NCBI GenBank assembly: GCA_024229615.1
Contig: JAAESG010000089.1
Location: 1 to 46,330, forward strand
Source: Gammaproteobacteria bacterium
Lineage (GTDB): Bacteria > Pseudomonadota > Gammaproteobacteria > GCA-001735895
Length of the DNA stretch: 46,330 bases
Direction of reading: 5' to 3'
In this document: one piece after another, positions 32,431 through 40,531 of the stretch
How the letters are laid out: each line of letters starts with the position of its first letter
How positions within the stretch are numbered: position 1 is the first letter of the stretch
Translations under genes and position numbers: made by a program
Notes under the pieces: generated by a model
The model's database searches: none
Seen by the model: the letters and a program-made list of their open reading frames with translations, nothing else
Told to the model about the DNA's origin: nothing

Positions 32431-34251
32431 CTACATTCCGCTCGCGTTAATTTCGGCATCCTCGTTGTCGAATCCGAGTTTGAATCCCAGCGATACATGG
32501 TGAAATCGGCTGCTGCTGTAATCATCGTGGATGGCAAAGCCGATATTATACATCTGGTCCTTGCTCATGCTGATGTCGCCGGGCTTGTCGGAGGTTAGCT
32601 TGCGTATCATTTCGACCGTCCAGATTCCATCACTCATGCTACCGCTGAAATCGACACCCTGGCCGCCGCTCATGACCCGCTCCGCCAGAATGTAACCGTC
32701 TTCTGACTCGCCGCTACCCGATTTGTAACGCAACAGGTCCATGAAGGAACCGTTGTCGAGCGCTGCCTGAATCTCTGCTTCATCCTTTAGCTTGTCCCAG
32801 CCGCCGCGTTGCTTGCCATCCTTGCCGTCGATTTCGATCTCGCTGCGACTCTCCTTTAAGTACTTGGTATAGCCCTTGCTCAGGTCCAGTCGTGACGCCA
32901 ACGGGCTGCTCTCGAGCATTGCCTCGTCGGGCTGGTGTGGCATGTAATTGGCGTCGTGATGACAGGATTGCCAGCAGCCTGAACGCTCGGCGTATTCAAC
33001 CTTGGGGTCGTCTTCGCTATCGGTAGCCAGCATGACGGCCAGTTTGATCGGGTTTTCCGGATCCATCTTGCCACCTTCAACGAAAGATATCGGTGCATGG
33101 TCGCCATCTTCCCACTGGAACTGCATGTACAGGTTGTTGGCGTCGTAAGCCGTCTTGATGTTGACCGGGATACTGCCGCGCTTGCCGGGTATCGGATTCT
33201 CTTCGACTTTTTCACCGCTGACGATCAGGTCGCCGATGTCGACTTCTTCGTCTTCGTGACATTCGAAACAACGGTCACCGCTGACAAATGCACGTTTGCC
33301 GCCGTGATCGCTGCCCTTCAGAACCCATTCCATTGAAGCCTGGCCAGGATAAAACAGCACAACTTCGCGCGCTTCGACCGTTGCCCAGTCAACCTTGCCG
33401 GCGGTTGTCGCCTGGCTCGAAGTGCTGACCGTTGCGGGTTGCTCGGTTGTCACCTGTGCTACCTGGGCCTGTTCCTTTGCAGACCCGGATTCGGTGACTT
33501 CTTCAACCTGGTCCGGCTCACTGGATTCGGACTGTAGGACTGTTTCTGGCTCTGCTACGGTTTCGCTAGCGGCCACAGTCGCGCTGCTGCCGTTCGTGCC
33601 ATCGATAAACGCTTGCCATTGCGCTGGAATCTGACGTAGGTTCTCGGGGTTGGGTTTTTCCATTTCGGTCAGTTCTTCATCGCTCAACTGGTCGTGTACT
33701 TTCTTGTGCGCGATTCCTTTGTGGCAGTCGATACAGGTGTTGCCGGCCTGCATACCGTTGATGTGTTGCTTGCGCGAACGTTTCTTTTGATCCTCCGGAT
33801 TCATCGAGTTGAAATCGTGGCAATTTCGGCATTCGCGTGAATCGGTTTCTTTCATCGCGCGCCAGACGTTTCTTGCCAATTGCAAACGCTTGGCATCGAA
33901 TTTTTCAGGTGTGTCGATCGACCCCAACACCTTGTGCAGCACTTCGTTGCTGGCCTGAACCTTGCGCATGACCTTGTGCACCCAGGGATCGGGCACGTGA
34001 CAATCGGAGCAGGTGGCGCGTACACCGCTGCGGTTAGTGAAATGAATGGTCTTGGTGTATTCCTGGTAGACGTTTTCTTCCATCTCATGGCAGGAGATGC
34101 AGAATTCGAGGGTATTGGTGACTTCCATTGCGGTGTTAAAGCCGCCCCAGAAGATAACACCGACGATCATGAAGAAGAGCGCGGCACCCAGTGTTGTGCC
34201 CAACACCACCTTGCGCGACATCAGTCCAAATTTTCGAGATGAATCTGCCAT
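32431..34251 (-). CDS. nirT: NirT/NapC-type tetrahaem cytochrome fused to a further haem c domain
   Basis: 606 residues. One N-terminal helix (about 15-38) anchors a NapC/NirT domain with four CxxCH sites: CISCH (51), CSDCH (81), CRNCH (141), CIDCH (173). A Ser/Thr/Glu/Gln-rich linker (about 220-285) follows. The C-terminal half has CFECH (328) and an unusual CWQSCH (CxxxCH, near 430), and resembles the ethylbenzene-dehydrogenase-like haem-binding domain, ending in FHHVSLGFKLGFD. NirT normally oxidises quinol and passes electrons to periplasmic NirS; the extra domain could act as a wire or docking unit. It follows nirS across a terminator-like stem-loop. Confidence 0.9.
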   Translation of the reverse strand: MADSSRKFGLMSRKVVLGTTLGAALFFMIVGVIFWGGFNTAMEVTNTLEFCISCHEMEENVYQEYTKTIHFTNRSGVRATCSDCHVPDPWVHKVMRKVQASNEVLHKVLGSIDTPEKFDAKRLQLARNVWRAMKETDSRECRNCHDFNSMNPEDQKKRSRKQHINGMQAGNTCIDCHKGIAHKKVHDQLSDEELTEMEKPNPENLRQIPAQWQAFIDGTNGSSATVAASETVAEPETVLQSESSEPDQVEEVTESGSAKEQAQVAQVTTEQPATVSTSSQATTAGKVDWATVEAREVVLFYPGQASMEWVLKGSDHGGKRAFVSGDRCFECHEDEEVDIGDLIVSGEKVEENPIPGKRGSIPVNIKTAYDANNLYMQFQWEDGDHAPISFVEGGKMDPENPIKLAVMLATDSEDDPKVEYAERSGCWQSCHHDANYMPHQPDEAMLESSPLASRLDLSKGYTKYLKESRSEIEIDGKDGKQRGGWDKLKDEAEIQAALDNGSFMDLLRYKSGSGESEDGYILAERVMSGGQGVDFSGSMSDGIWTVEMIRKLTSDKPGDISMSKDQMYNIGFAIHDDYSSSRFHHVSLGFKLGFDNEDAEINASGM

Positions 34252-34325
34252 TTGTTAAATCACCCTGTTTGTTCTGGTTATTTCGCAAAAATCTCGTCAG
34301 ACATTTGCGAAATACTCCCGCTTAT

Positions 34326-34361
34326 AAAAAGGGCGGACACACTGTTGAGTATGCCCGCCCC
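34326..34361 (-). terminator. rho-independent terminator/attenuator between nirS and nirT
   Basis: On the minus strand GGGCGGGCA pairs with TGTCCGCCC (nine pairs, one G-U) around a 12-base loop and is followed by TTTTTA. It would make nirS mRNA more abundant than the downstream genes. Confidence 0.85.
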
Positions 34362-34393
34362 GGTCTTACATCACACTGTAACGAGATGAGTAA

Positions 34394-36061
34394 TCAGGTT
34401 ACGTGGTTGGTACGGTTGTGGACGTTGAATTTGCCGGTTGGTGTGGTCAGACCCTTGATGCGTTTTATTTCTTTCAGCGTCTTGGCGTCATAAATCACGA
34501 TTTCACCCGTCGGGTTGCCGGAATCTTTACGATTCCAGACAGAAACCCATACTTCCGAACCGTCGGCGTTAAATTCAATGTGAACCGCGGCCTTGCCTTC
34601 TTCCTTGGTGACTTGAATAGTCTTGACAACCTTGCGTGTCTTCTTGTCGATGACCTTGACACTTTGCTGAACCACGGGCTCGGGATGCTTGGTCTGGTCC
34701 GCCCATACGTAGTCAGACTTCGGGTGGGTGCGGATAAATACGCCCGGGCCGTCGGTGTCGACTGTGTAGCAAATTTTCCAGGCAGCGTCCTTGTGACCCT
34801 TCGGATCATTACCCCAGACGGTGACCTTGCCTTCGCCGAGATGAGTGGTGCCACCGACCGGTCCACAGGTAGGATCGTTCCAGTTGGCGCCCGGTCCCGG
34901 GTGCGGCAGTTTGGCGGTATCGATCATGGCCTCAAGCTTGCCGGTATCGGAGTCGACGATAACCATTTTGTTGGAAGCGTTGGCTGCGATCTGGAAGTAA
35001 CGGCCCGTTGGATCGAAGAAGCCGTCGTGCAGAAACTTCGCTGAGTTGACCTGTTTGATCGCGAGGTTGTCGAGATCACGGTAATCCACCTGCCACATCT
35101 GTCCGAGTTCTTTCATTGCTACCCAGAATGAAGATTTGCCGGGCGTGGTGTAGATCGCGGCAACGCGTGACTCGTTGACATAGTCACCGTCAACGTTGAC
35201 GCCACGAGTGGAAACCACCTTCAGTGGCGCCATGGTAACGGCATCGAGGATAACGAAGTGTGGCGGCCAGTAAGCACCACCGATGACGTATTTGCCGTCG
35301 CCGGAAACTGCTACGTCACGAGCATCGTAAGCCATCTGGGCTTCGGCGACGAGCATGCTGCCCGGCTTTTGCCAGAGGTCGATCTTGGTCATCTTACCGT
35401 CACGGCCCTGGGTGTACCAGAAGCGTCCCGGGACACCGCCCACGGGTTTTTCGGTGTCGTGATGTTCGGTCGCCTTGATGACGTGTACCGCGTAACCGGT
35501 GTCGATATGATCTACGATTTCATGCTTGTCACCGTCGATGATGGCGATCTTGCCGGCGTCACGTTCGATGACAACGAAGAAGTTTTCCCAGTTACGGCCA
35601 TGCAGCGGCTTGCTTGGGTAATCTTTCGGCTCGATATAAACCTTGTGACGCTCCTGCATCAATGCGAGTGACATTTCTGGCGGCACCGGGGGTTCCATCT
35701 GGATGTAACGTGCCAGCAAGTTGATTTCTTCATCGCTGAAAATATCGTTGAAGTTGTTCATGCCTCCTTCGGTGCCCAGTTTGATGATTTTGGAAAGACG
35801 CTTGGTCCCGAGCTTTAATGTGCCTTTGGATTTCTTCGCCTTGTTGGGTTTCGGCAACAGGCTTTTGCCCGTCGCGCCTTTCCTTAATACACCGTGACAG
35901 CCGGCACAACGCTGGAAGTACATGCCTTTTGCCTTGTCAAATTCCGCCTCGTTCAGTGGCTCGAATTTTTTTGCGGCAAGCGCAACCCCAGATGTTGTAG
36001 CCAGTCCGATACACGCGGAAAGGAGAATCGCACTGCGCATACTTTTTTGTTTGATACTCAT
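34394..36061 (-). CDS. nirS: cytochrome cd1 nitrite reductase NirS
   Basis: 555 residues, the NO-forming nitrite reductase. A signal peptide (LLSACIGLATTSGVALA) leads into a cytochrome c domain with CAGCH (Cys52), and a d1 propeller from about residue 140 onward. Landmarks include YIQMEPPVPPEMSL, PLHGRNWENFFVV, FLHDGFFDPTGRYF, PHPGPGANW and the final TPTGKFNVHNRTN. ATG 36061 has AGGAGC at good spacing. A perfect FNR/DNR box lies about 110 bases upstream and heads the operon nirS-nirT-cupredoxin-nirN-DUF420. Acts in the periplasm. Confidence 0.98.
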   Translation of the reverse strand: MSIKQKSMRSAILLSACIGLATTSGVALAAKKFEPLNEAEFDKAKGMYFQRCAGCHGVLRKGATGKSLLPKPNKAKKSKGTLKLGTKRLSKIIKLGTEGGMNNFNDIFSDEEINLLARYIQMEPPVPPEMSLALMQERHKVYIEPKDYPSKPLHGRNWENFFVVIERDAGKIAIIDGDKHEIVDHIDTGYAVHVIKATEHHDTEKPVGGVPGRFWYTQGRDGKMTKIDLWQKPGSMLVAEAQMAYDARDVAVSGDGKYVIGGAYWPPHFVILDAVTMAPLKVVSTRGVNVDGDYVNESRVAAIYTTPGKSSFWVAMKELGQMWQVDYRDLDNLAIKQVNSAKFLHDGFFDPTGRYFQIAANASNKMVIVDSDTGKLEAMIDTAKLPHPGPGANWNDPTCGPVGGTTHLGEGKVTVWGNDPKGHKDAAWKICYTVDTDGPGVFIRTHPKSDYVWADQTKHPEPVVQQSVKVIDKKTRKVVKTIQVTKEEGKAAVHIEFNADGSEVWVSVWNRKDSGNPTGEIVIYDAKTLKEIKRIKGLTTPTGKFNVHNRTNHVT

Positions 36062-36135
36062 CGATCGTGCTCCTGACTAGAAAATAATGATTCTCAACTG
36101 GAATCATTGATTGAATAAAGGTGTTTCAGGAGGGG

Positions 36136-36141
36136 ACACTA
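36136..36141 (-). promoter_or_regulatory. putative -10 element of the nirS promoter
   Basis: Reads TAGTGT on the minus strand at the exact position predicted by a box centred at -41.5; start point near 36129. The same TAGnGT pattern occurs at the hemerythrin and cytochrome b fusion promoters. Confidence 0.5.
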
Positions 36142-36163
36142 TGCCTCTGGGTACCGCCTTTCC

Positions 36164-36177
36164 TTGACATTTGTCAA
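36164..36177. promoter_or_regulatory. FNR/DNR box upstream of nirS
   Basis: TTGACATTTGTCAA, a perfect consensus palindrome, about 103-116 bases before the nirS start codon. Confidence 0.88.
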
Positions 36178-36239
36178 GAAAGATATCCTTAACATGGCTG
36201 TGTTGACGCAGGTCAGGTTCACTGGGAAAAATGCTCGAA

Positions 36240-36261
36240 AAGCCAACCGAATGGTTGGCTT
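36240..36261 (-). terminator. stem-loop downstream of the DUF6602-like gene
   Basis: AAGCCAACC pairs with GGTTGGCTT around a four-base loop; on the minus strand it runs into TTCGAGCATTTTT. It could terminate the 36400 gene before the nirS promoter. A second hairpin (GCGCCTG-TTA-CAGGCGC, 36351-36367) lies nearer that gene. The rest of the 36062-36399 gap holds the nirS promoter. Confidence 0.55.
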
Positions 36262-36399
36262 GAAACCATTCAAATATGTGAGAGCGCTAACCGGGCAAAC
36301 AGGGATTGGCTTAATCTGGCTGCCGGGTCTCAGGCGGCGCTAAGCGAGGGGCGCCTGTTACAGGCGCAGTTGTTACTCAGACTCGGAAATCGATCTCGT

Positions 36400-37929
36400 C
36401 TATTGGGGAATGGTCGACGAAAAAGGATCTTGTTCGCTTTCCGGCAAGGGGTCGGAAGACGACAACTGTTCCTTGACGCGAGCGATGAAGGCATCAGTCG
36501 AATTGCGCGTTGAATTTTTGTTCGACGCTGTCGCGTTTGGCGGAATGACAACGGTATTAATGAATTCGTCTTCTTCCGGCTCAGGTTTGTCCTGCATCGG
36601 CGCATCCCCTCCGCCGAGATCAAAATCTACCAGAGGTTGGGGTGGAGTTGCCGTGGCCGGGGCCACTTCCTGGGGTGATCCGAGTGGTGCTGTGGCCGGT
36701 TTTGCCTCTGCCGGTTGTTCTATCGATGGAATCGGGGCAGAACCCAGCGGTGTAGCAGGGGGGGACATCGTCGGGATAGGTGCGGAACCCAATGGTGTTG
36801 CTGGCGCCGCTGTCCGCATCGGCTCTGTTTCTACGGCCGGCGGTGCAGCCGGTGCTGGTGCCGCTGCAAATGGTGATGGCTTGTCGAAAACAGCCGCCTG
36901 TGAAGCAGGCTCCTTAGTTTCAGCTGCCGGAGCCGTTTCCTTAACGGGTGGTTTCGGGCTTTCTGGCGTGGCTGCGGGTTTGACTTCGGCGGGAGTATGA
37001 TCCCGGGCGGGCTCGAATCGCATGGTGTCACGGTCGGGTTTTTGTGGATTGGTCATCCTGGCCACATCGCCAACGCCAAATTCAAATTTTGGCGCCGAGA
37101 ACTGACTCAAATAAGCGTTCAGGCTTGGTTTCAACCCATAGCCGTCCGAGGTGACATTCAGGCGCCGGTTAAGCAGATACAACATCTGCAGGACAATGAG
37201 TCTGACCGGGGCGTCGTCGTTACCAATGCCCAGCATTTCGCGATTGGAGAGCGCCAGGGGCGCAGCGTTGCGCCAGGCGAAGCAGCCCTGGGTGGCAATC
37301 ACTGCAGGCAATGCCTTCATCGGAGTTTCGATACCGACGTTGAGGCGATTGTCGATCCACAATTCGATATTTTCCTGCAACTGTCGGTAGCTGTTCTTGA
37401 TTCCGCTAAAACCAAATACGAATGCCGGTGGGCGACCAATTAGCTCGAAGCGTGCAGTGCGCAGCGGATCCTCGTGTAAAAACTTTTTGTTGGGACCGGG
37501 TTTTAAGCCGTTTTTCTTGGCGAGCTTAACCAGTACCGTTTTATCGATATTGGTTTCGAGGTGAGCCAGGGACGCGCAGGCGTTCATCGATTCGAAAAAT
37601 GTTTTACGGATAAATTTTGCCCGTAGCGCGAACGCTGCGAGTACCGATTCATACAAGTACGCGGAACTGGCGCCACGCATTCCGATTCGCGGAAAATCCC
37701 GGTTGTAAACGATGACATCGAGGTGGTCAGAATAGTTACCAAAGGCGTCGACTATGCGACCTGAACCAACGCCGAAGTTTTCCGGTAAAAATGGCTCGAG
37801 TACCGCGCGCACAAAAGCATCGGTTGCAGCGGCATCGTCCAGTTCATCTTTTTCTATTGCTGCGATGACATCGGCTTCGCCTTTTAATCGTTTCGCAACA
37901 AGTTTTGCCCAATCTTCGTAATTGTTCAT
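36400..37929 (-). CDS. DUF6602-like protein with long proline/alanine-rich C-terminal tail
   Basis: Start taken as ATG 37929 (MNNYEDWAKLVAKRLKGE); the track begins 12 residues earlier. The N-terminal ~300 residues resemble DUF6602 (GVGSGRIVDAFGNYSDHLDV, then IVYNRDFPRI), a nuclease-like fold whose members usually continue with an ExK motif. Here that strand reads VLAAFALRAKF, so the acidic residue seems lost. The C-terminal ~200 residues are low-complexity, with repeats of ATPLGSAPIP, and an acidic end (PEPEEDEFINTVVIP). Codons in the tail are in frame throughout. Function unknown; no defence partners are adjacent. Confidence 0.75.
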   Translation of the reverse strand: MNNYEDWAKLVAKRLKGEADVIAAIEKDELDDAAATDAFVRAVLEPFLPENFGVGSGRIVDAFGNYSDHLDVIVYNRDFPRIGMRGASSAYLYESVLAAFALRAKFIRKTFFESMNACASLAHLETNIDKTVLVKLAKKNGLKPGPNKKFLHEDPLRTARFELIGRPPAFVFGFSGIKNSYRQLQENIELWIDNRLNVGIETPMKALPAVIATQGCFAWRNAAPLALSNREMLGIGNDDAPVRLIVLQMLYLLNRRLNVTSDGYGLKPSLNAYLSQFSAPKFEFGVGDVARMTNPQKPDRDTMRFEPARDHTPAEVKPAATPESPKPPVKETAPAAETKEPASQAAVFDKPSPFAAAPAPAAPPAVETEPMRTAAPATPLGSAPIPTMSPPATPLGSAPIPSIEQPAEAKPATAPLGSPQEVAPATATPPQPLVDFDLGGGDAPMQDKPEPEEDEFINTVVIPPNATASNKNSTRNSTDAFIARVKEQLSSSDPLPESEQDPFSSTIPQ

Positions 37930-38119
37930 GATACCTACCGCCCTAAAGCGTTTCTCTCTGATCATTTTTAGCAGAATGGAAGGAAAATTCTACGCTAATA
38001 TCAGTTGTTTAGTCCAATTTCGTAGAATAATCCTAGGTTTATAGACCCGATACTCGATTAACTCAACTGTGTTTTGCGTATTGTTGGGTTATTATGAATT
38101 TTTTAACATTCGAACCTCG

Positions 38120-39745
38120 ATGCGCCTAATCGATCCTGCAGCTACTGATTTTGATGCAATTCGGAGCGAATTTCGGTGGTCGATACCGGAGAAACTCAAT
38201 CTTGCCTACCAGGTGTGCGATCGTCATCAGCAGCGTTCAGGGCAGGTTGCAGTCTACTATGAAAGCGCCGACGGAAAGCGCGCCAGCTACAGTTTTGCCG
38301 ATTTAAAAAAATACTCTAACCAGCTCGCTAACGCTTTGCGCGCGCTTGGCATCAGGCAGGGTGACCGGGTCGCGATCGTCTTGCCACAAACCATTGAAAC
38401 CATAGTCGCACATCTCGCGATTCACAAACTGGGCGCCGTATCCCTGCCTTTGGCGATACTATTTGGCCCCGAGGCGATCGACTATCGATTACGTGACAGT
38501 GGCGCTCGCGCAGCCATCGTGCACGCCAGCCGCCATCAGGATGTCAAAACCTTGCAATCCGACCTGCCGGTGCTGGAAACCGTTATCGGCTGTGGTTGCG
38601 GTCCCGCCAGTGACGAATTCTGGACCCTGCTGGAACGGGGCTCGGATCAGTTTGAAATGGTCCAGACTCTCGCCGATGATCCAGCCTGTCTGATCTATAC
38701 CTCGGGCACTACGGGTCCGCCCAAGGGTGCGCTGGTGGCGCATCGCGCTGTCATTGGCAATTTCACCGGCTTTGAAATGTCGCAAAACTTCTTCCCGCAA
38801 CCCGGTGATGTGTTCTGGACACCGGCCGATTGGGCCTGGACCGGGGGGCTCTGGGATGCGCTGCTACCCGCGCTGAACTACGGCATGCCCATCGTTGCGT
38901 TTGAAGGGAGTGGTTTCGATGCCGAGCGGGTATGCAAGTTGATGGCGGACTATGCGGTCACCAATGCCTTTATACCGCCAACCGCGTTGAAAATGTTGCG
39001 CGTGTTGCCCGATCTAAAGTCAAAATTTGATCTACAGCTGCGTGCGATTATGAGCGCTGGCGAACAGGTTGGTGAAGAGTTGATTCATTGGGGACGTGAG
39101 ACCCTGGGCCTGACGATTAACGAAATGTGGGGGCAGACTGAGTTTAATTACATCGTCGGTAACTGCTCGGCGATCATGCAGCCAAAACCGGGATCGATGG
39201 GCAAACCATACCCGGGACACCGCGTCGATGTCATCGATGACGATGGCAACGTTCTGGGGGATGGCGAGGAAGGCGAGTTGGCGGCCTGGTGCGATGACCC
39301 GGTCATGTTTCTCGGCTATTGGAATAATCCGGTCGCCACCGAGGCGAAAATCAGCGCTAACTGGTTTCGCACCGGCGATGTCGGCTATCGCGACGGGGAT
39401 GGGTTTTTATGGTTTGTCGGACGCAAGGACGACGTCATCAGTAGCGCCGGCTATCGCATCGGTCCCGGTGAAATCGAAGATTCGTTGTTGAAGCATGCGG
39501 CTGTTTTGCAGGCCGCAGTGATCGGCAAGCCCGACGAATTGCGCGGCGAAATCGTCAAGGCCTTCGTCGTGCTCGGTCCGGGTCACGAGGCCTCGCCTGA
39601 GCTTGCCCGGGAAATCCAGCTATCGGTGCGCACCCGGCTTTCGGCGCACGAGTATCCGCGCGAAGTCGAATTCATTGACAGCCTGCCGATGACGACCACT
39701 GGTAAAGTTCGGCGTATTGACCTGCGGGCCCGTGAACTGAAATAG
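38120..39745 (+). CDS. AMP-forming acyl-CoA synthetase
   Basis: Start taken at ATG 38120 (MRLIDPAATDFDAIRSEF); the track adds 17 doubtful residues. ANL superfamily motifs are complete: YTSGTTGPPKGALVAH (P-loop), WTPADWAWTGGLWDALLP, NEMWGQTEFNYI (A5), NWFRTGDVGYRDGDGFLWFV (A7), GRKDDVISSAGYRIGPGEIE (A8) and the catalytic lysine in TTTGKVRRIDL. The WTPADWAWTGG region resembles the acetate/medium-chain group. It activates a carboxylic acid to its CoA thioester in the cytosol. It is alone, ending at a strong terminator. Confidence 0.93.
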   Translation: MRLIDPAATDFDAIRSEFRWSIPEKLNLAYQVCDRHQQRSGQVAVYYESADGKRASYSFADLKKYSNQLANALRALGIRQGDRVAIVLPQTIETIVAHLAIHKLGAVSLPLAILFGPEAIDYRLRDSGARAAIVHASRHQDVKTLQSDLPVLETVIGCGCGPASDEFWTLLERGSDQFEMVQTLADDPACLIYTSGTTGPPKGALVAHRAVIGNFTGFEMSQNFFPQPGDVFWTPADWAWTGGLWDALLPALNYGMPIVAFEGSGFDAERVCKLMADYAVTNAFIPPTALKMLRVLPDLKSKFDLQLRAIMSAGEQVGEELIHWGRETLGLTINEMWGQTEFNYIVGNCSAIMQPKPGSMGKPYPGHRVDVIDDDGNVLGDGEEGELAAWCDDPVMFLGYWNNPVATEAKISANWFRTGDVGYRDGDGFLWFVGRKDDVISSAGYRIGPGEIEDSLLKHAAVLQAAVIGKPDELRGEIVKAFVVLGPGHEASPELAREIQLSVRTRLSAHEYPREVEFIDSLPMTTTGKVRRIDLRARELK

Positions 39746-39762
39746 TCGTCGAATTGTTTTTT

Positions 39763-39788
39763 ACCTGAACCCACGGGTTCAGGTTTTT
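39763..39788 (+). terminator. rho-independent terminator of the acyl-CoA synthetase gene
   Basis: ACCTGAACCC and GGGTTCAGGT, a perfect 10-base stem, followed by TTTTAT. Confidence 0.9.
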
Positions 39789-39790
39789 AT

Positions 39791-40180
39791 TTATGCCCTG
39801 GAGGCTTTCTGAGCTGTCGCACGCCAGTTCCAGACAGCCGCGATAACCAATGCCAGCAAGCCTGTCGATTCTATCGCCTTGCTATAGGAAACATACATCG
39901 TCAGGATGATGACAATTGCACCCACAGATGCCACCACCATTGGGCCGGCTTTACGGTGCTGTTGATATCCCTTGAAAACCAGCACCGATGTCAAAATGGC
40001 AAAAATACAGATGAGTATCGCCTGAAGATGGGGATTGATATTAAATGTGATGCCAAACACGGCCAATAAGGTGGTCAAAACTATTAGCCCATTGCAGGCA
40101 ATAAAAGCAAGCACCGCCGCGACACCCGAGAACAGCGCAAATTTACCCGCGGATCGTGATTCGCCTTCGCTAGCCCGCAT
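39791..40180 (-). CDS. four-helix membrane protein, MerC-like
   Basis: 129 residues with about four helices (FALFSGVAAVLAFIACNGLI, then LQAILICIFAILTSVLVFKG and two more). The layout and the NPHLQAIL / YQQHRKAGP region resemble MerC-type mercury-transport-family proteins, but the paired cysteines expected for mercury binding are missing: only single cysteines occur. The ATG itself lies inside the REP-like arm (ATGCGGGCTAG), with no ribosome binding site outside it, so the N-terminus may have been reshaped by the repeat insertion. Confidence 0.6.
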   Translation of the reverse strand: MRASEGESRSAGKFALFSGVAAVLAFIACNGLIVLTTLLAVFGITFNINPHLQAILICIFAILTSVLVFKGYQQHRKAGPMVVASVGAIVIILTMYVSYSKAIESTGLLALVIAAVWNWRATAQKASRA

Positions 40181-40318
40181 TTCTCACCACCTTATCTACT
40201 GCGACGACGCTATGCCGCACCCTGCCTGCATTTGGCTCGGTCAGAGCGCTCGCAAAATACAGGCAGCGCACGACCTCTCGTCGTCTCGCAACGAGTGGTG
40301 GTGAGAAATGCGGGCTTG
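40169..40318. repeat. REP-pair (REPIN/MITE-like) palindrome, copy 2
   Basis: AGCCCGCATTTCTCACCAC at 40172-40190 and its exact inverse at 40299-40317. The 108-base interior contains another inverted pair (CTGCCTG...CAGGCAG) and GCGACGACG against CGTCGTCTCGC. Arms match copy 1 at 19457-19624, while interiors differ. The rest of the gap to 40531 holds nothing recognised. Confidence 0.88.
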
Positions 40319-40531
40319 TCATATTGATTAAATCCACCTACAGCGAACCTGTGAGTCTATACCCAAAGCGATCAGTTTTTCCAGCTGACTTCGCTTCTTA
40401 GGCGAGCGTTCGCGGCCTTCCACGGTTGGGCGAGCTGGTTGGCTGGTGGAATCTGTAAGGGATCGATGAAAAATACGTCACGCTGTCGTTTGTCACCACC
40501 CCATTTTGAGGTTGCTTGTTGGATTGTGCCT

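Noticed and set aside
34403-35044. 213-aa plus-strand ORF
   Set aside because: Antisense shadow of nirS.
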